Shown: piece by piece, positions 39,157 to 48,190 of the stretch
Layout of the letters: the number at the start of each line of letters is the position of its first letter
How positions within the stretch are numbered: position 1 is the first letter of the stretch
From: Mesorhizobium xinjiangense
GTDB lineage: Bacteria; Pseudomonadota; Alphaproteobacteria; Rhizobiales; Rhizobiaceae
Assembly (NCBI RefSeq): GCF_009749525.1
Contig: NZ_WOAC01000021.1
Span: forward strand, 1-64,000
Direction: 5' to 3'
Length of the DNA: 64,000 nt
The notes under the pieces: model-generated
Seen by the model: only the letters and a program-made list of their open reading frames with translations
Told to the model about the DNA's origin: nothing
The model's database searches: none
Made by a program: the position numbers and the translations under genes

Positions 39157-40077
39157 ATGCGGATCCGTTTCACGATTCTTTGCCTTGCCATTGGGCTGGG
39201 CCTGATTTCCGGGCTCGCGGCGCGTGCCGCCGAAGTGCTCGACGACACGCCGAGGATCGCCGTCGTTTCGGCCTTCGAGCCGGAATGGATCGCGCTGCAG
39301 GAGGATCTTTCCGACCGCCAGGAACATACGATCAACGGGCGCACCTATCTGACCGGCACGCTTGCCGGAAAGGACGTGGTGATGTTTCTGAGCGGTGTGA
39401 GCATGGTCAATGCGGCAATGACGACGCAGTCCGCGCTTGACCAGTTCGTCATCACCTCTGTCGTCTTTTCGGGCATTGCCGGCGGCGTCGATCCGGCATT
39501 CAACATCGGCGACGTGCTGATCGCCGAAAAGTGGGGCCAGTATCTGGAGGCGATCTTCGCCCGCGAGACGGATGAAGGCTTCGCCATCCCGCCCTTCTTC
39601 GGCAAACCGGAGTTTCCCGGCTTCGGCATGATCGTGCCGCGATCGGTCGGCGTGACGCAAAAGGGCGGCGAAGGACTGGAGAAACGCTTCTGGTTTCCGA
39701 GCGACCCGGACCTTCTCAATGCGGCGCGCAAGGTTGCTGCAAGCCTCGACCTGCGCGACTGCGCCGAAGAGAATAAGTGCCTGTCCACCCCGCCGAAGAT
39801 CGTCGTCGGCGGCAACGGCGTTTCCGGCCAGGCTTTCGTCGACAATGCTGCGTTCCGCGAATATGCGCATGACACTTTTGGGGCCAGGCTGCTCGACATG
39901 GAAAGCGCGGCCGTCGCCCATGTGACCTATACCAATGACGTGCCGTTTCTCGCCGTGCGCAGCCTCTCCGACCTTGCCGGCGGCGGTGAGGGCGCCAACG
40001 AGATGGCAACCTTCATGGCGCTCGCCTCGGTCAATTCCGCCGCCGTCGTAAAGGCCATCCTGGCTGAGATGCCGTAG
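39157..40077 (+). CDS. Secreted nucleoside phosphorylase / MTA-SAH nucleosidase-like protein
   Basis: The 306-residue protein has a signal peptide (MRIRFTILCLAIGLGLISGLAARA) and then a PNP/UDP phosphorylase superfamily domain: IAVVSAFEPEWIAL, VMFLSGVSMVNAAMTTQ, GIAGGVDPAFNIGDV and LDMESAAVAHVTY, where the Glu of MESAA is the usual catalytic/ribose-binding residue. It is predicted to act in the periplasm on nucleosides. AGGAGGT lies at ideal spacing before ATG 39157. An insert near residues 200-235 carries two cysteines (DCAEENKC). Confidence 0.82.
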   Translation: MRIRFTILCLAIGLGLISGLAARAAEVLDDTPRIAVVSAFEPEWIALQEDLSDRQEHTINGRTYLTGTLAGKDVVMFLSGVSMVNAAMTTQSALDQFVITSVVFSGIAGGVDPAFNIGDVLIAEKWGQYLEAIFARETDEGFAIPPFFGKPEFPGFGMIVPRSVGVTQKGGEGLEKRFWFPSDPDLLNAARKVAASLDLRDCAEENKCLSTPPKIVVGGNGVSGQAFVDNAAFREYAHDTFGARLLDMESAAVAHVTYTNDVPFLAVRSLSDLAGGGEGANEMATFMALASVNSAAVVKAILAEMP

Positions 40078-40172
40078 TCGCCGCGAGGCCCCGCCGCGAT
40101 CTTGCGCGCCGCCACATGCCTGCCCGCTTTTGCGGCAAGAAATGGCTTCTTCGGGCAAAGGAGGCGGCGCGC

Positions 40173-40544
40173 ATGATCCGAGGAACGATAGGCTCGCTCG
40201 CACTGGCGCTTTGTGCGGTTGCCGCGGCGGCGGCCGGCGAAGCCGATGTCGTGGCGGTGGAGGTGACGCCGGAGCCAGGCGGAACCTTTCGTTTCGATGT
40301 GACGGTGCGCCATTCCGACGAGGGGTGGGATCACTATGCCGACCGCTGGGATCTCGTCGGCGCGGACGGCGCTGTCTACGGTGAACGCGTGCTGCTGCAT
40401 CCGCATGTCGATGAGCAGCCGTTCACGCGCAGCCAGGGCGGCATCGAGATTCCCGACGGCGTCGACACGGTGACGGTTCGCGCGCATGACAAGGTGCACG
40501 GCCTCGGCGGCAAGGAACTGGACGTCGCGCTGCCGGAGCGATGA
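40173..40544 (+). CDS. Small exported hypothetical protein
   Basis: A 123-residue product with a signal peptide (IGSLALALCAVAAAAAGEA) and a mature domain of about 100 residues, VVAVEVTPEPGGTFRFDVTVRHSDEG and GERVLLHPHVDEQPFTRS, that looks like a small beta-sandwich. AAAGGAGG precedes ATG 40173. I do not recognise a named family. It is convergent with the minus-strand genes that follow. Confidence 0.7.
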   Translation: MIRGTIGSLALALCAVAAAAAGEADVVAVEVTPEPGGTFRFDVTVRHSDEGWDHYADRWDLVGADGAVYGERVLLHPHVDEQPFTRSQGGIEIPDGVDTVTVRAHDKVHGLGGKELDVALPER

Positions 40545-40602
40545 AGGGCCGACGACGGGCCAACTTGTGGATGGTGAAATCCCGCGGGCGGGATGGTCGA
40601 AT

Positions 40603-41013
40603 TCACAGGCGCTGCAAGTCGCGCAGCGCGCGCTCGTAGATCGGTGAATTGCCGGCCAGCCAGTCGATGGCATTCGGCCAGTTGGCCTTGTCGTGCATGT
40701 CCGTTCGCAGGCGGCTGACGAGCAGGAATTGATCGCCGAGCCTGATATCGGGCTGGCCCAGGGCCGCGGCCAGTAAATCGTGATGCGGAAACAGAAACTC
40801 TCTGATGTGGCCCGTCCTGGTGCCGCGATCGCCGCGCACGAACAGGCCCACGGCGTTCGCCGAGATGTAATGCGCAAGGATCAGCGGGCGGTTGCCCACG
40901 GCCAGCCATCGGGTCGATTCGCTGCCCCGCTCCATGCGCGCCGCCAGCGCCGGCTGCTCGCTGGCAAATTGGGCCCAGAAGGCGCGGCGATGCCGGTTGA
41001 GATCGGAGACCAT
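40603..41013 (-). CDS. Conserved hypothetical protein
   Basis: A 136-residue soluble protein with RRAFWAQFASEQPALAARM, RWLAVGNRPLILAHYIS and NAVGLFVRGDRGTRTGHIREFL. It resembles DUF4268-like domains only loosely, so no family is assigned. It lies 10 bp after the marC stop on the same strand and may be co-transcribed with it. Confidence 0.65.
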   Translation of the reverse strand: MVSDLNRHRRAFWAQFASEQPALAARMERGSESTRWLAVGNRPLILAHYISANAVGLFVRGDRGTRTGHIREFLFPHHDLLAAALGQPDIRLGDQFLLVSRLRTDMHDKANWPNAIDWLAGNSPIYERALRDLQRL

Positions 41014-41023
41014 TGTGCGGCCT

Positions 41024-41656
41024 TTATGCGGCGGCCATCAGCGCCTTGATGCCGTCGGCCACGAACTGCACGGCAAGCGCGGCCAGGATGACGCCCAGCA
41101 GACGGGTCAGGATAGACCGGCCGGTCTGGCCGAGGAACTTGTCGAGGCGTTCGGCAAGCAGAAAGACCAGATAGGTTGTCGTGGTGGCGGCGAGAATGAC
41201 CGCGACCAGCGTCGCCTGGCCGGCCGGTCCCGCGAACGAGCCCGACAGCAGCACCGTCGCCGATATGGCGCCCGGACCGGCAATAAGAGGGATGGCCAGC
41301 GGGAAGACGGCGATGTTGTGGATGTGGTCCCTGGTTATCGCCGCATCGGCGCTGCGTTCCTTGCGCTCCTGGCGCCGCTCGAAGACCATCTCGAAGGCGA
41401 TGAAGAAGAGCAGAAGCCCGCCGGCGACCCGGAAGGCGGGCAGGGTGATGCCGAAAACGGCCAGGATCGCCGCGCCGGCGAGCGCGAACAGCGCAATCAC
41501 GCCGAAGCTGATGATGCAGGCGCGCATGCCGGTCTGCCGGCGCTCCGCGCGGTTCATGCCGCGCGTCAACGCCAGGAAGACGGGCGCCAGGCCAGGCGGA
41601 TCGATGGTCACCAGTATGGTCACGAAGGCGTTGAAGACCGCGTCGAAACTCGGCAT
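41024..41656 (-). CDS. MarC family integral membrane protein
   Basis: A 210-residue protein with six predicted membrane helices and the MarC words LVTIDPPGLAPVFLALT, FRVAGGLLLFFIAFEMVF and FPLAIPLIAGPGAISATVLL. MarC was once linked to multiple antibiotic resistance, but the family function is not established. The cytoplasmic loop ERRQERKERSADAAITRDH is charged. The start ATG 41656 lies 64 bp before the glyoxalase stop region on the same strand. Confidence 0.88.
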   Translation of the reverse strand: MPSFDAVFNAFVTILVTIDPPGLAPVFLALTRGMNRAERRQTGMRACIISFGVIALFALAGAAILAVFGITLPAFRVAGGLLLFFIAFEMVFERRQERKERSADAAITRDHIHNIAVFPLAIPLIAGPGAISATVLLSGSFAGPAGQATLVAVILAATTTTYLVFLLAERLDKFLGQTGRSILTRLLGVILAALAVQFVADGIKALMAAA

Positions 41657-41720
41657 GGCTGTCCCCTTGTCACGGCCGCAGTCTTACAGCCGCGCCGGGG
41701 ATGTGGCCAGCCGACATTCC

Positions 41721-42101
41721 TCAATCCGCTGCCTTGTGAAAGTAGGCTTCCAGCCGGTAGCCGTCGGGGTCGATCACGAAGGCGGCGTAATAGTTTTCTC
41801 CATAGTCGGCCCGCAGACCCGGCGCGCCGTTGCTGGTTCCGCCCGCCGCCAGGGCCGCGGCATGGAAGCTGTCGACGCCGGCGCGATCCGGGGCGGCGAA
41901 GCAAAAATGCAGCCCCGAGGCCAGATCCGGTTTCACCGGCCGTGCCGACTGCAAGACCCAAAGGCCGATGGAATCCGACCCGTATCCCAGCGAAGATGCG
42001 TCCTCGTAGAGCATGCGATGCCCGAGTGCTGGCATGGCGACATCGTAAAAGGCCTTAGCCCGGGAGAGGTCGGCGACCCCAATGGAGACGTGGTCAAGCA
42101 T
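41721..42101 (-). CDS. Glyoxalase/bleomycin-resistance (VOC) family protein
   Basis: A 126-residue VOC protein: MLDHVSIGVADLSRAKAFYD at the start, and YYAAFVIDPDGYRLEAYFHK at the end, with His4 and the C-terminal Glu as likely metal ligands. Such proteins bind small electrophiles or antibiotics, or act as lyases. The first 8 bp overlap the end of the next gene upstream (42094-42663), so the two are probably translated together. The frame continues upstream but that is shadow sequence. Confidence 0.85.
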   Translation of the reverse strand: MLDHVSIGVADLSRAKAFYDVAMPALGHRMLYEDASSLGYGSDSIGLWVLQSARPVKPDLASGLHFCFAAPDRAGVDSFHAAALAAGGTSNGAPGLRADYGENYYAAFVIDPDGYRLEAYFHKAAD

Positions 42102-42663
42102 GCTTGCGTCCTTCCTTTGTTGTGGATGCTGAAAGACCGGCCCGGCGGACGAAGAATTCGACCGTCTTCGACCATTCGCCGCCGGGCGCGTGTTCGCCGA
42201 TCCAGTGAAACGAGTGATCGGTGATTTCGGTGAAGCTCCAGCGGTTGGCCACGCCCTTGCCGTCCGTGCCTTCCTGCACGATGTCCCGGCCGGCGGCGCG
42301 TCCGATCTGGGTTGAATAGAACTGTCGCACAGGGTCGGCCCAGATGATGTGCCAGGCGTCGAGCGCTGGATCGAAGACGCGCAAGGTGGTGCCGAACATG
42401 TAGCTTTGCGCCGTATCGTCCGGTTGTCCTGGCCGGTACCCGGGAATACGCCAGATGTCCTGGATCGCGCGTCCTTGGAGCACCCATCCGAAATGGATGC
42501 TTCCGGTCGCCTCGCGGGTCGAGCCATCGGTGTCGTAGGCCAGGACGTCCATGGTCCAGTCGCCGATGAAGCGGCCGTACAGCGCGAGCTTTTCAGCCAG
42601 ATCCGGTGCGGGGCCGGCATAGTGGAGCATGGACGGAAATGCGGATTGGTCGCCTTGTGTCAT
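42094..42663 (-). CDS. Conserved hypothetical protein, DUF1579-like
   Basis: A 189-residue soluble protein with FIGDWTMDVLAYDTDGSTRE, IHFGWVLQGRAIQDIWRIP and ITDHSFHWIGEHAPGGEWSK. The pattern is close to small beta-barrel proteins of the DUF1579 type (whole fold one lipocalin-like domain). Ligand unknown. ATG 42663 has GGAGG just before it; an upstream TTG is less likely. It shares the operon with the glyoxalase gene and faces the AraC regulator across 85 bp. Confidence 0.68.
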   Translation of the reverse strand: MTQGDQSAFPSMLHYAGPAPDLAEKLALYGRFIGDWTMDVLAYDTDGSTREATGSIHFGWVLQGRAIQDIWRIPGYRPGQPDDTAQSYMFGTTLRVFDPALDAWHIIWADPVRQFYSTQIGRAAGRDIVQEGTDGKGVANRWSFTEITDHSFHWIGEHAPGGEWSKTVEFFVRRAGLSASTTKEGRKHA

Positions 42664-42748
42664 ATGCGCCTCCAACAGGTGTCAGGAGAGCGCATGGCTA
42701 GCGCGCCGGGCGCTGTCGGCGCTTGGGAAATATTGCTATTTTGACGCC

Positions 42749-43618
42749 ATGACCGTGACCTCCGGCTTGTTGACGGACGGCTGCGGCTGGCGGGTAAGCG
42801 AAATCGTCTGCACTGCCGGCCCCGGTGACCGTCCCTACGAGGAATTCCACGATGCGACCTGCGTTGCGCTGGTGACGGCGGGCACGTTCGGATACGCCTG
42901 TTCCCAGGGTCAAGCGTTTATGTCCTCCGGGTCGCTGCTGCTCGGCAATTCCGGCACTTGTTACGAATGCGGTCACGAACACGCACCGGGAGATCGATGC
43001 ATTTCCTTTCACTTCGACGACGACTTCATCGCGGCACTGGGCGAGGGCATCAGCCCCGCTGCGCGCAAGGAGCGCTTTCGTCTCTCTCGCGTGCCGGCGG
43101 TTGCAGAGACGATAAGGCTGGCGGCCGACATCGAAGTTTGCTGTGCCGAAGGCGACGCGCGAGCGATAGGCGAGACGGCACTGCGCCTCGCCGGTGCCGC
43201 ATTCTTGCTGGATGCTGGGTGCCATCGTCCCGCCGCTCCAAAGTCCGGTGAGGAGCGGCGCATCGGGCGTGCCATCCGCCGGATCGAGGCCGACAGCGAC
43301 AGTCCGCTCGGCCTTGCCGAACTGGCCGACGAAGCCTGCCTCAGCCCCTATCATTTCTTGCGCGTGTTTCGAGCCGTTACCGGTTCGACGCCCTATCAAT
43401 ACCTCTTGAGAACGCGGCTGCAACGCGCGGCGGTACGACTGCGGACAAGCGAGGAACCTGTGTCGTCGGTGGCATTCGCGGCCGGCTTCAACGACCTTTC
43501 GACCTTCAACAGGCGGTTTCGCAATATCATGGGCGAGAGCCCAGGGGCCTGGCGTGCGGGGCGCGGGTGCAACGCGGCAGAGAATCGATCTTCACCCACG
43601 CTGGCCCGGCGAACGTGA
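42749..43618 (+). CDS. AraC family transcriptional regulator
   Basis: This 289-residue protein has a cupin-like N-terminal domain (about 1-130, with LLLGNSGTCYECGHEHAPGD) and a C-terminal AraC double HTH (about 175-275), including PLGLAELADEACLSPYHFLRVF and SSVAFAAGFNDLSTFNRRFR. ATG 42749 is chosen from domain length. Its divergent position suggests that it controls the hypothetical-glyoxalase pair and itself. No ribosome-binding site stands out. Confidence 0.88.
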   Translation: MTVTSGLLTDGCGWRVSEIVCTAGPGDRPYEEFHDATCVALVTAGTFGYACSQGQAFMSSGSLLLGNSGTCYECGHEHAPGDRCISFHFDDDFIAALGEGISPAARKERFRLSRVPAVAETIRLAADIEVCCAEGDARAIGETALRLAGAAFLLDAGCHRPAAPKSGEERRIGRAIRRIEADSDSPLGLAELADEACLSPYHFLRVFRAVTGSTPYQYLLRTRLQRAAVRLRTSEEPVSSVAFAAGFNDLSTFNRRFRNIMGESPGAWRAGRGCNAAENRSSPTLARRT

Positions 43619-43721
43619 CATTCGTGCGTCAAACATTCGATCATCGCCGCGACATTTTCGTTGGTTCTCATATCTGTTTGATTCCGTGAGGGAAAATGGT
43701 CATGAAAAGATGCCTTGCGGA

Positions 43722-43749
43722 TTGGAGAATTGCGCAGGCTTCCTATATA
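43722..43749 (+). promoter_or_regulatory. Predicted promoter of gyrA
   Basis: TTGGAG (43722-43727) and TATATA (43744-43749) are separated by 16 bp, a reasonable housekeeping promoter. Transcription would start near 43757, giving a leader of about 30 nt before the gyrA TTG. A 24-codon ORF across this stretch (43696-43770) is not considered a gene. Confidence 0.45.
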
Positions 43750-43786
43750 AGGAGCGCAGTGATTCCTTAGGCGATCGTGATCAAAT

Positions 43787-46564
43787 TTGTCTGACCTGAC
43801 CAATCCGCCCGGGCCGGAAGACGGCCCCTCCGGCATCGAACCGATTTCCATCATCGAGGAGATGCAGCGTTCCTATCTCGATTACGCCATGAGCGTGATC
43901 GTGAGCCGCGCGCTGCCCGACGTGCGCGACGGCCTGAAGCCGGTGCACCGGCGCATCCTCTACGCCTCGCATGAGAGCGGCTATCACTGGAACCGCAGAT
44001 ATGTGAAGTCTGCGCGTCCTGTCTCCGACGTCATGGGTAAATATCATCCCCATGGCGACGCCTCCATCTATGACGCCTTGGTGCGCCTGGCCCAGCATTG
44101 GTCCATGCGCCTGCCGCTGATCGACGGGCAGGGCAATTTCGGCTCCATCGACGGCGACCCGCCGGCGGCCATGCGCTACACCGAGGCACGGCTTACCAAG
44201 GCGGCGCACGAGCTTCTGGAAGATATCGACAAGGATACAGTCGACTTCCAGGACAATTATGACGGAACGGCGTCCGAACCGCGCGTCCTGCCGGCGCGCT
44301 TCCCCAATCTGCTGGTCAATGGCTCTGGCGGCATCGCCGTCGGCATGGCGACCAACATTCCGCCGCACAATCTGGGCGAGGTCATCGATGCGGCCATAGC
44401 CATCATCGACGATCCGGCAATCGACCTGCCGTCTCTGATGGAGATCATTCCGGGCCCGGACTTCCCGACCGGCGGCATCATTCTCGGCCGCTCGGGCATT
44501 TACAGCGCCTATCAGGGCGGACGCGGCTCCGTGCTCATGCGCGGCAAGGTGGATATCGAGGAGATCCGCAACGACCGCGAGGCCATCATCATCACCGAGG
44601 TGCCCTATCAGGTCAACAAGGCGACGATGATCGAGAAGATGGCCGAGCTGGTGCGCGACAAGCGTATCGAGGGCATCTCCGACATTCGCGACGAGAGCGA
44701 CCGTCAGGGCTATCGCGTCGTCGTCGAACTGAAGCGCGACGCCGTCGCCGACGTGGTGCTCAACCAGCTCTATCGCTTCACGCCGCTGCAGACCTCTTTC
44801 GGCTGCAACATGGTGGCGCTGAACGGCGGCAAGCCGGAACTGCTGAACCTTCACGATATCCTCAAGGCGTTCGTCTTCTTCCGCGAGGACGTTGTCAGCC
44901 GACGAACCAAATATCTGCTCAGGAAAGCGCGCGAACGGGCGCATGTGCTGGTCGGCCTGGCGATCGCGGTAGCCAACATCGATGAGGTCATCCGGCTGAT
45001 CCGTCACGCACCCGACCCGCAGACGGCGCGCGAGCAGCTCATGGAGCGGCGCTGGCCGGCTTCGGACGTCGAAGAGCTGATCCGGCTGATCGACGATCCG
45101 CGCCACAGGATCAACGAGGACGGCACCTACAATCTGTCCGAGGAGCAGGCGCGCGCCATTCTCGAGCTGAGGCTGCAGCGCCTGACGGCGCTCGGGCGCG
45201 ACGAGATCGCCGATGAGCTGAACACGATCGGCGCCGAGATCACAGATTATCTGGACATCCTGTCCTCGCGCGCGCGCATTCAGCAGATCGTCAAGGACGA
45301 GCTGGCTGCCGTGCGTGAGGAGTTCGGCACGCCGCGGCGCACCGAGATCATCGACGGTGGCGGCGACCTCGACGACGAGGATCTCATCCAGCGCGAGGAG
45401 ATGGTCGTCACGGTCACGCATGAGGGCTACATCAAGCGCGTGCCGCTTTCGATCTACCGGGCCCAGGCGCGCGGCGGCAAGGGCCGCTCGGGCATGTCGA
45501 CCAAGGATACGGATTTCGTTACCCGGCTGTTCGTCGCCAACACCCATACGCCGATCCTGTTCTTCTCCTCGCGTGGCATCGTCTACAAGGAGAAGGTCTG
45601 GCGCCTGCCGGTCGGCACGCCGCAATCGCGCGGCAAGTTCCTGCGCAACCTGCTGCCGCTGGACGAGGGCGACCGTATCACCGCCATCATGCCGCTGCCG
45701 GAGGATGAGGATAGCTGGGGCGAACTCGATGTGATGTTCGCCACCACGCGCGGCACGGTGCGCCGCAACAAGCTGTCGGATTTCGTGCAGGTCAACCGCA
45801 ATGGCAAGATCGCCATGAAGCTCGACGAGGGCGATGCGATCCTCAACGTGGCCACCTGCACCGAGCGGGACGATGTGTTGCTGACGGCCGATACCGGCCA
45901 GTGCATCCGCTTCTCGGTCGCCGATGTGCGTGTCTTTGCGGGCCGCAATTCCATCGGCGTGCGCGGTGTCGCGATGACCGAGGACGATCGTGCCATTTCG
46001 ATGGCCATCCTCGAGCACGTCGAGGCCACGCCGGCAGAACGCGCAGCCTATCTCAAGCGCTCGGTGGCCGAGCGCAAGCTCGCCAACGAGGAGAATGAAG
46101 AGGACGTTGCGCTGACCAATGAGGATGTGACGGAGGAAGAAGCCCTTTCGGATGAGCGTTACGAGTTCCTGAAGGCACATGAGCAGTTCGTGCTGACCGT
46201 CACCGAGTTCGGCTACGGCAAGCGCTCCTCATCCTATGATTTCAGGCTGACGAGCCGCGGCGGCAAGGGTATTCGCGCCACCGACGTATCGAAAACTGGC
46301 GAGATCGGGCGGCTTGTGGCGACGTTCCCCGTCGCCAACGAGGACCAGATCATGCTGGTCTCGAACGGCGGCCAGGTCATTCGTGTCCCCGTCAGCGGAA
46401 TCCGCTTCGCCAGCCGCGCGACCAAGGGCGTGACGATCTTCAACACGGCAGAAGGCGAAAAGGTGGTGTCGGTCGAACGCATTTCCGAACCACAGGACGA
46501 TGTCGAGGCCGAAGTGGCCGCAGCCGCCGATGGTTCGGCCTCACTGTCCGAAGACGGCGAATAA
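43787..46564 (+). CDS. gyrA: DNA gyrase subunit A
   Basis: This 925-residue subunit breaks and rejoins DNA. The catalytic Tyr131 lies in AMRYTEARL. The quinolone-resistance region [14 protein letters not shown] has Ala92 where E. coli has Ser83; Asp96 equals Asp87. The GyrA box reads QARGGKG rather than QRRGGKG. A C-terminal beta-pinwheel follows, with an acidic linker near 760-790 ([20 protein letters not shown]). The start is TTG 43787; no ATG is in frame nearby. A clear terminator follows. Confidence 0.97.
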   Translation: MSDLTNPPGPEDGPSGIEPISIIEEMQRSYLDYAMSVIVSRALPDVRDGLKPVHRRILYASHESGYHWNRRYVKSARPVSDVMGKYHPHGDASIYDALVRLAQHWSMRLPLIDGQGNFGSIDGDPPAAMRYTEARLTKAAHELLEDIDKDTVDFQDNYDGTASEPRVLPARFPNLLVNGSGGIAVGMATNIPPHNLGEVIDAAIAIIDDPAIDLPSLMEIIPGPDFPTGGIILGRSGIYSAYQGGRGSVLMRGKVDIEEIRNDREAIIITEVPYQVNKATMIEKMAELVRDKRIEGISDIRDESDRQGYRVVVELKRDAVADVVLNQLYRFTPLQTSFGCNMVALNGGKPELLNLHDILKAFVFFREDVVSRRTKYLLRKARERAHVLVGLAIAVANIDEVIRLIRHAPDPQTAREQLMERRWPASDVEELIRLIDDPRHRINEDGTYNLSEEQARAILELRLQRLTALGRDEIADELNTIGAEITDYLDILSSRARIQQIVKDELAAVREEFGTPRRTEIIDGGGDLDDEDLIQREEMVVTVTHEGYIKRVPLSIYRAQARGGKGRSGMSTKDTDFVTRLFVANTHTPILFFSSRGIVYKEKVWRLPVGTPQSRGKFLRNLLPLDEGDRITAIMPLPEDEDSWGELDVMFATTRGTVRRNKLSDFVQVNRNGKIAMKLDEGDAILNVATCTERDDVLLTADTGQCIRFSVADVRVFAGRNSIGVRGVAMTEDDRAISMAILEHVEATPAERAAYLKRSVAERKLANEENEEDVALTNEDVTEEEALSDERYEFLKAHEQFVLTVTEFGYGKRSSSYDFRLTSRGGKGIRATDVSKTGEIGRLVATFPVANEDQIMLVSNGGQVIRVPVSGIRFASRATKGVTIFNTAEGEKVVSVERISEPQDDVEAEVAAAADGSASLSEDGE

Positions 46565-46592
46565 GCCAATCCGATTTGCTGGCCCAAACAAA

Positions 46593-46625
46593 AAGCCGCT
46601 GCGTTGAGAAACGCAGCGGCCTTTT
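46593..46625 (+). terminator. Intrinsic terminator of gyrA
   Basis: GCCGCTGCGTT (46595-46605) pairs with AACGCAGCGGC (46610-46620) around a GAGA tetraloop, followed by CTTTT. It is 30 bp after the gyrA stop. Confidence 0.92.
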
Positions 46626-46697
46626 GCGTCCCGGTGCGGCTGTTTGGGAGGAGAAACGCCGCTGGCGCGGTTTGGCCGGGACAGAGGAAATTGGTAA

Positions 46698-46838
46698 TCA
46701 GTGCCGCCTGACGACAAAGGGATGCCGCCGCTCGGGGCGGATTTCCTGTTTGCGTCGCTGGCCTTCTCCGTGAATGGCGAAGGCGGTGGCGATCAGCATG
46801 GCGATCGTCATGGCGGCTGCAAGCATCGCAATCAACAT
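46698..46838 (-). CDS. Small membrane protein (46 residues)
   Basis: This short ORF encodes one hydrophobic helix (MLIAMLAAAMTIAMLIATAFAI-like, residues 1-22) and a basic tail (GEGQRRKQEIRPERR and HPFVVRRH). AAGGAGACAG precedes the ATG at good spacing on the minus strand. It is isolated between gyrA and coaD. The rest of the gap, 46839-47033, holds no other feature that I can support. Only the translation signal and the helix argue that it is real. Confidence 0.45.
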   Translation of the reverse strand: MLIAMLAAAMTIAMLIATAFAIHGEGQRRKQEIRPERRHPFVVRRH

Positions 46839-47033
46839 GTTCTGTCTCCTTGCACCTTCAACGAAGCAAACCAGAAATGGTTTCGGCTTTCTGTTGCATT
46901 TCTTACATAGGTACGCCTGAACGGGGTTAAAGCGCGTCATTCAGCCGCTGTTCATGCCTGCTGCCGCGCCCTGACATGTGCGGCGATGCCGCGATGAATT
47001 GCCTTTGCCGGCCGGCAAGGCTAGAAGCGCGGC

Positions 47034-47534
47034 ATGAAAGAGCGCAAAGCAATCTATGCGGGGTCCTTCGACCCGTTGACCAATGGCCATCTCGACGTTC
47101 TCAAGGCGGCGCTGGCGGTGGCCGACATGATCTATGTCGGGATCGGCGTTCAAGCATCCAAGACGCCGGTCTTTTCCTACGAGGACCGGGTGCGCCTGAT
47201 CGAGGAATCGACCCGCGACGAACTCGGCGCCGATGCCGCAAGGGTGAAGGTGGTGTCGTTTGACGGGCTGGTGATCGACGCGGCGCGCAATCTCGGCGTT
47301 TCCATCATCATCCGCGGCCTGCGCGACGGCACGGACCTCGACTACGAGATGCAGATGGCCGGCATGAACGAGACGATGGCGCCCGAATTGCAGACGGTCT
47401 TCCTGCCGGCAAGCCCGTCGGTGCGCACCATTACTGCCACACTTGTGCGCCAGATAGCGTCGATGGGCGGAGAGGTCACGTCGTTCGTCCCGGCGGTCGT
47501 GGCTGACGCATTGAAGAAGAAGTTCAATTCCTGA
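47034..47534 (+). CDS. coaD: Phosphopantetheine adenylyltransferase
   Basis: A 166-residue enzyme of coenzyme A synthesis that joins 4'-phosphopantetheine to AMP. The nucleotidyl-transfer motif TNGH is in [35 protein letters not shown] is the family core. The ATG at 47034 has GCGGC upstream, not a strong ribosome-binding site. It is followed 20 bp later by the first cyclophilin gene. Confidence 0.96.
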   Translation: MKERKAIYAGSFDPLTNGHLDVLKAALAVADMIYVGIGVQASKTPVFSYEDRVRLIEESTRDELGADAARVKVVSFDGLVIDAARNLGVSIIIRGLRDGTDLDYEMQMAGMNETMAPELQTVFLPASPSVRTITATLVRQIASMGGEVTSFVPAVVADALKKKFNS

Positions 47535-47554
47535 CGATTTCTGGAGGAGTTAAG

Positions 47555-48130
47555 ATGCTGCTTTCGAGGCTGGCTTCGGCTTGCATCATTACGTTCGGGC
47601 TGACCTTCGGCGCACTGGCCGCCGACCCGGAAGACACGCTGGTCCTGACGTTGAAGGACGGAGACGTGACCATCGCGCTGCGGCCCGATCTGGCGCCCAA
47701 GCACGTTGCGCAGATCAAGACGCTGGTGCGCGATGGCGCCTACGACAATGTCGCCTTTCACCGGGTGATCGATGGTTTCATGGCGCAGACCGGCGACGTG
47801 CAGTTCGGCGACCTCGAGGAGGGGTTCGACACGGCCCGGGTCGGCAAGGGTGGATCGGCGCTCGATGATCTGCCGGCCGAATTCTCCGACGCCCATTTCG
47901 TTCGCGGAGCGGTCGGCATGGCCCGCTCGCAGAACCCCGATTCGGCCAACTCGCAATTCTTCATCATGTTTGCGCCGGCAACGCATCTCGACGGCGCCTA
48001 CACGGTCGTCGGCGAAGTAGAAAGCGGCATGGAGCATGTCGACGCGATCAAGCTTGGCGACCAGGCTTCGAACGGTGTCGTCAGCGACCCCGACCGTATA
48101 GTCAGGGCGCGCATCGCGTCCGACGGCTGA
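47555..48130 (+). CDS. Periplasmic peptidyl-prolyl isomerase (cyclophilin type)
   Basis: A 191-residue protein with a signal peptide (MLLSRLASACIITFGLTFGALA) and a cyclophilin domain: FHRVIDGFMAQTGDV with the catalytic Arg, and NSQFFIMFAPATHLDG. It helps fold proteins in the periplasm. GGAGGAG precedes the start. It is followed by a second, cytoplasmic cyclophilin gene, a common pair in rhizobia. Confidence 0.92.
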   Translation: MLLSRLASACIITFGLTFGALAADPEDTLVLTLKDGDVTIALRPDLAPKHVAQIKTLVRDGAYDNVAFHRVIDGFMAQTGDVQFGDLEEGFDTARVGKGGSALDDLPAEFSDAHFVRGAVGMARSQNPDSANSQFFIMFAPATHLDGAYTVVGEVESGMEHVDAIKLGDQASNGVVSDPDRIVRARIASDG

Positions 48131-48190
48131 GCGAAACCGCCGCCCTGGGCGGCTGGACAGGTACAATTAGAGATCGGAAAGGATCAGACC

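Noticed and set aside
43696-43770. 24-codon ORF upstream of gyrA as a leader peptide
   Set aside because: It spans the predicted promoter and has no attenuator structure behind it.
43781-46180. Long antisense frame (799 codons) opposite gyrA
   Set aside because: It is a shadow of the GC-rich gyrA codon pattern; the product is Arg/His/Leu-rich with no family pattern, and gyrA is certain.
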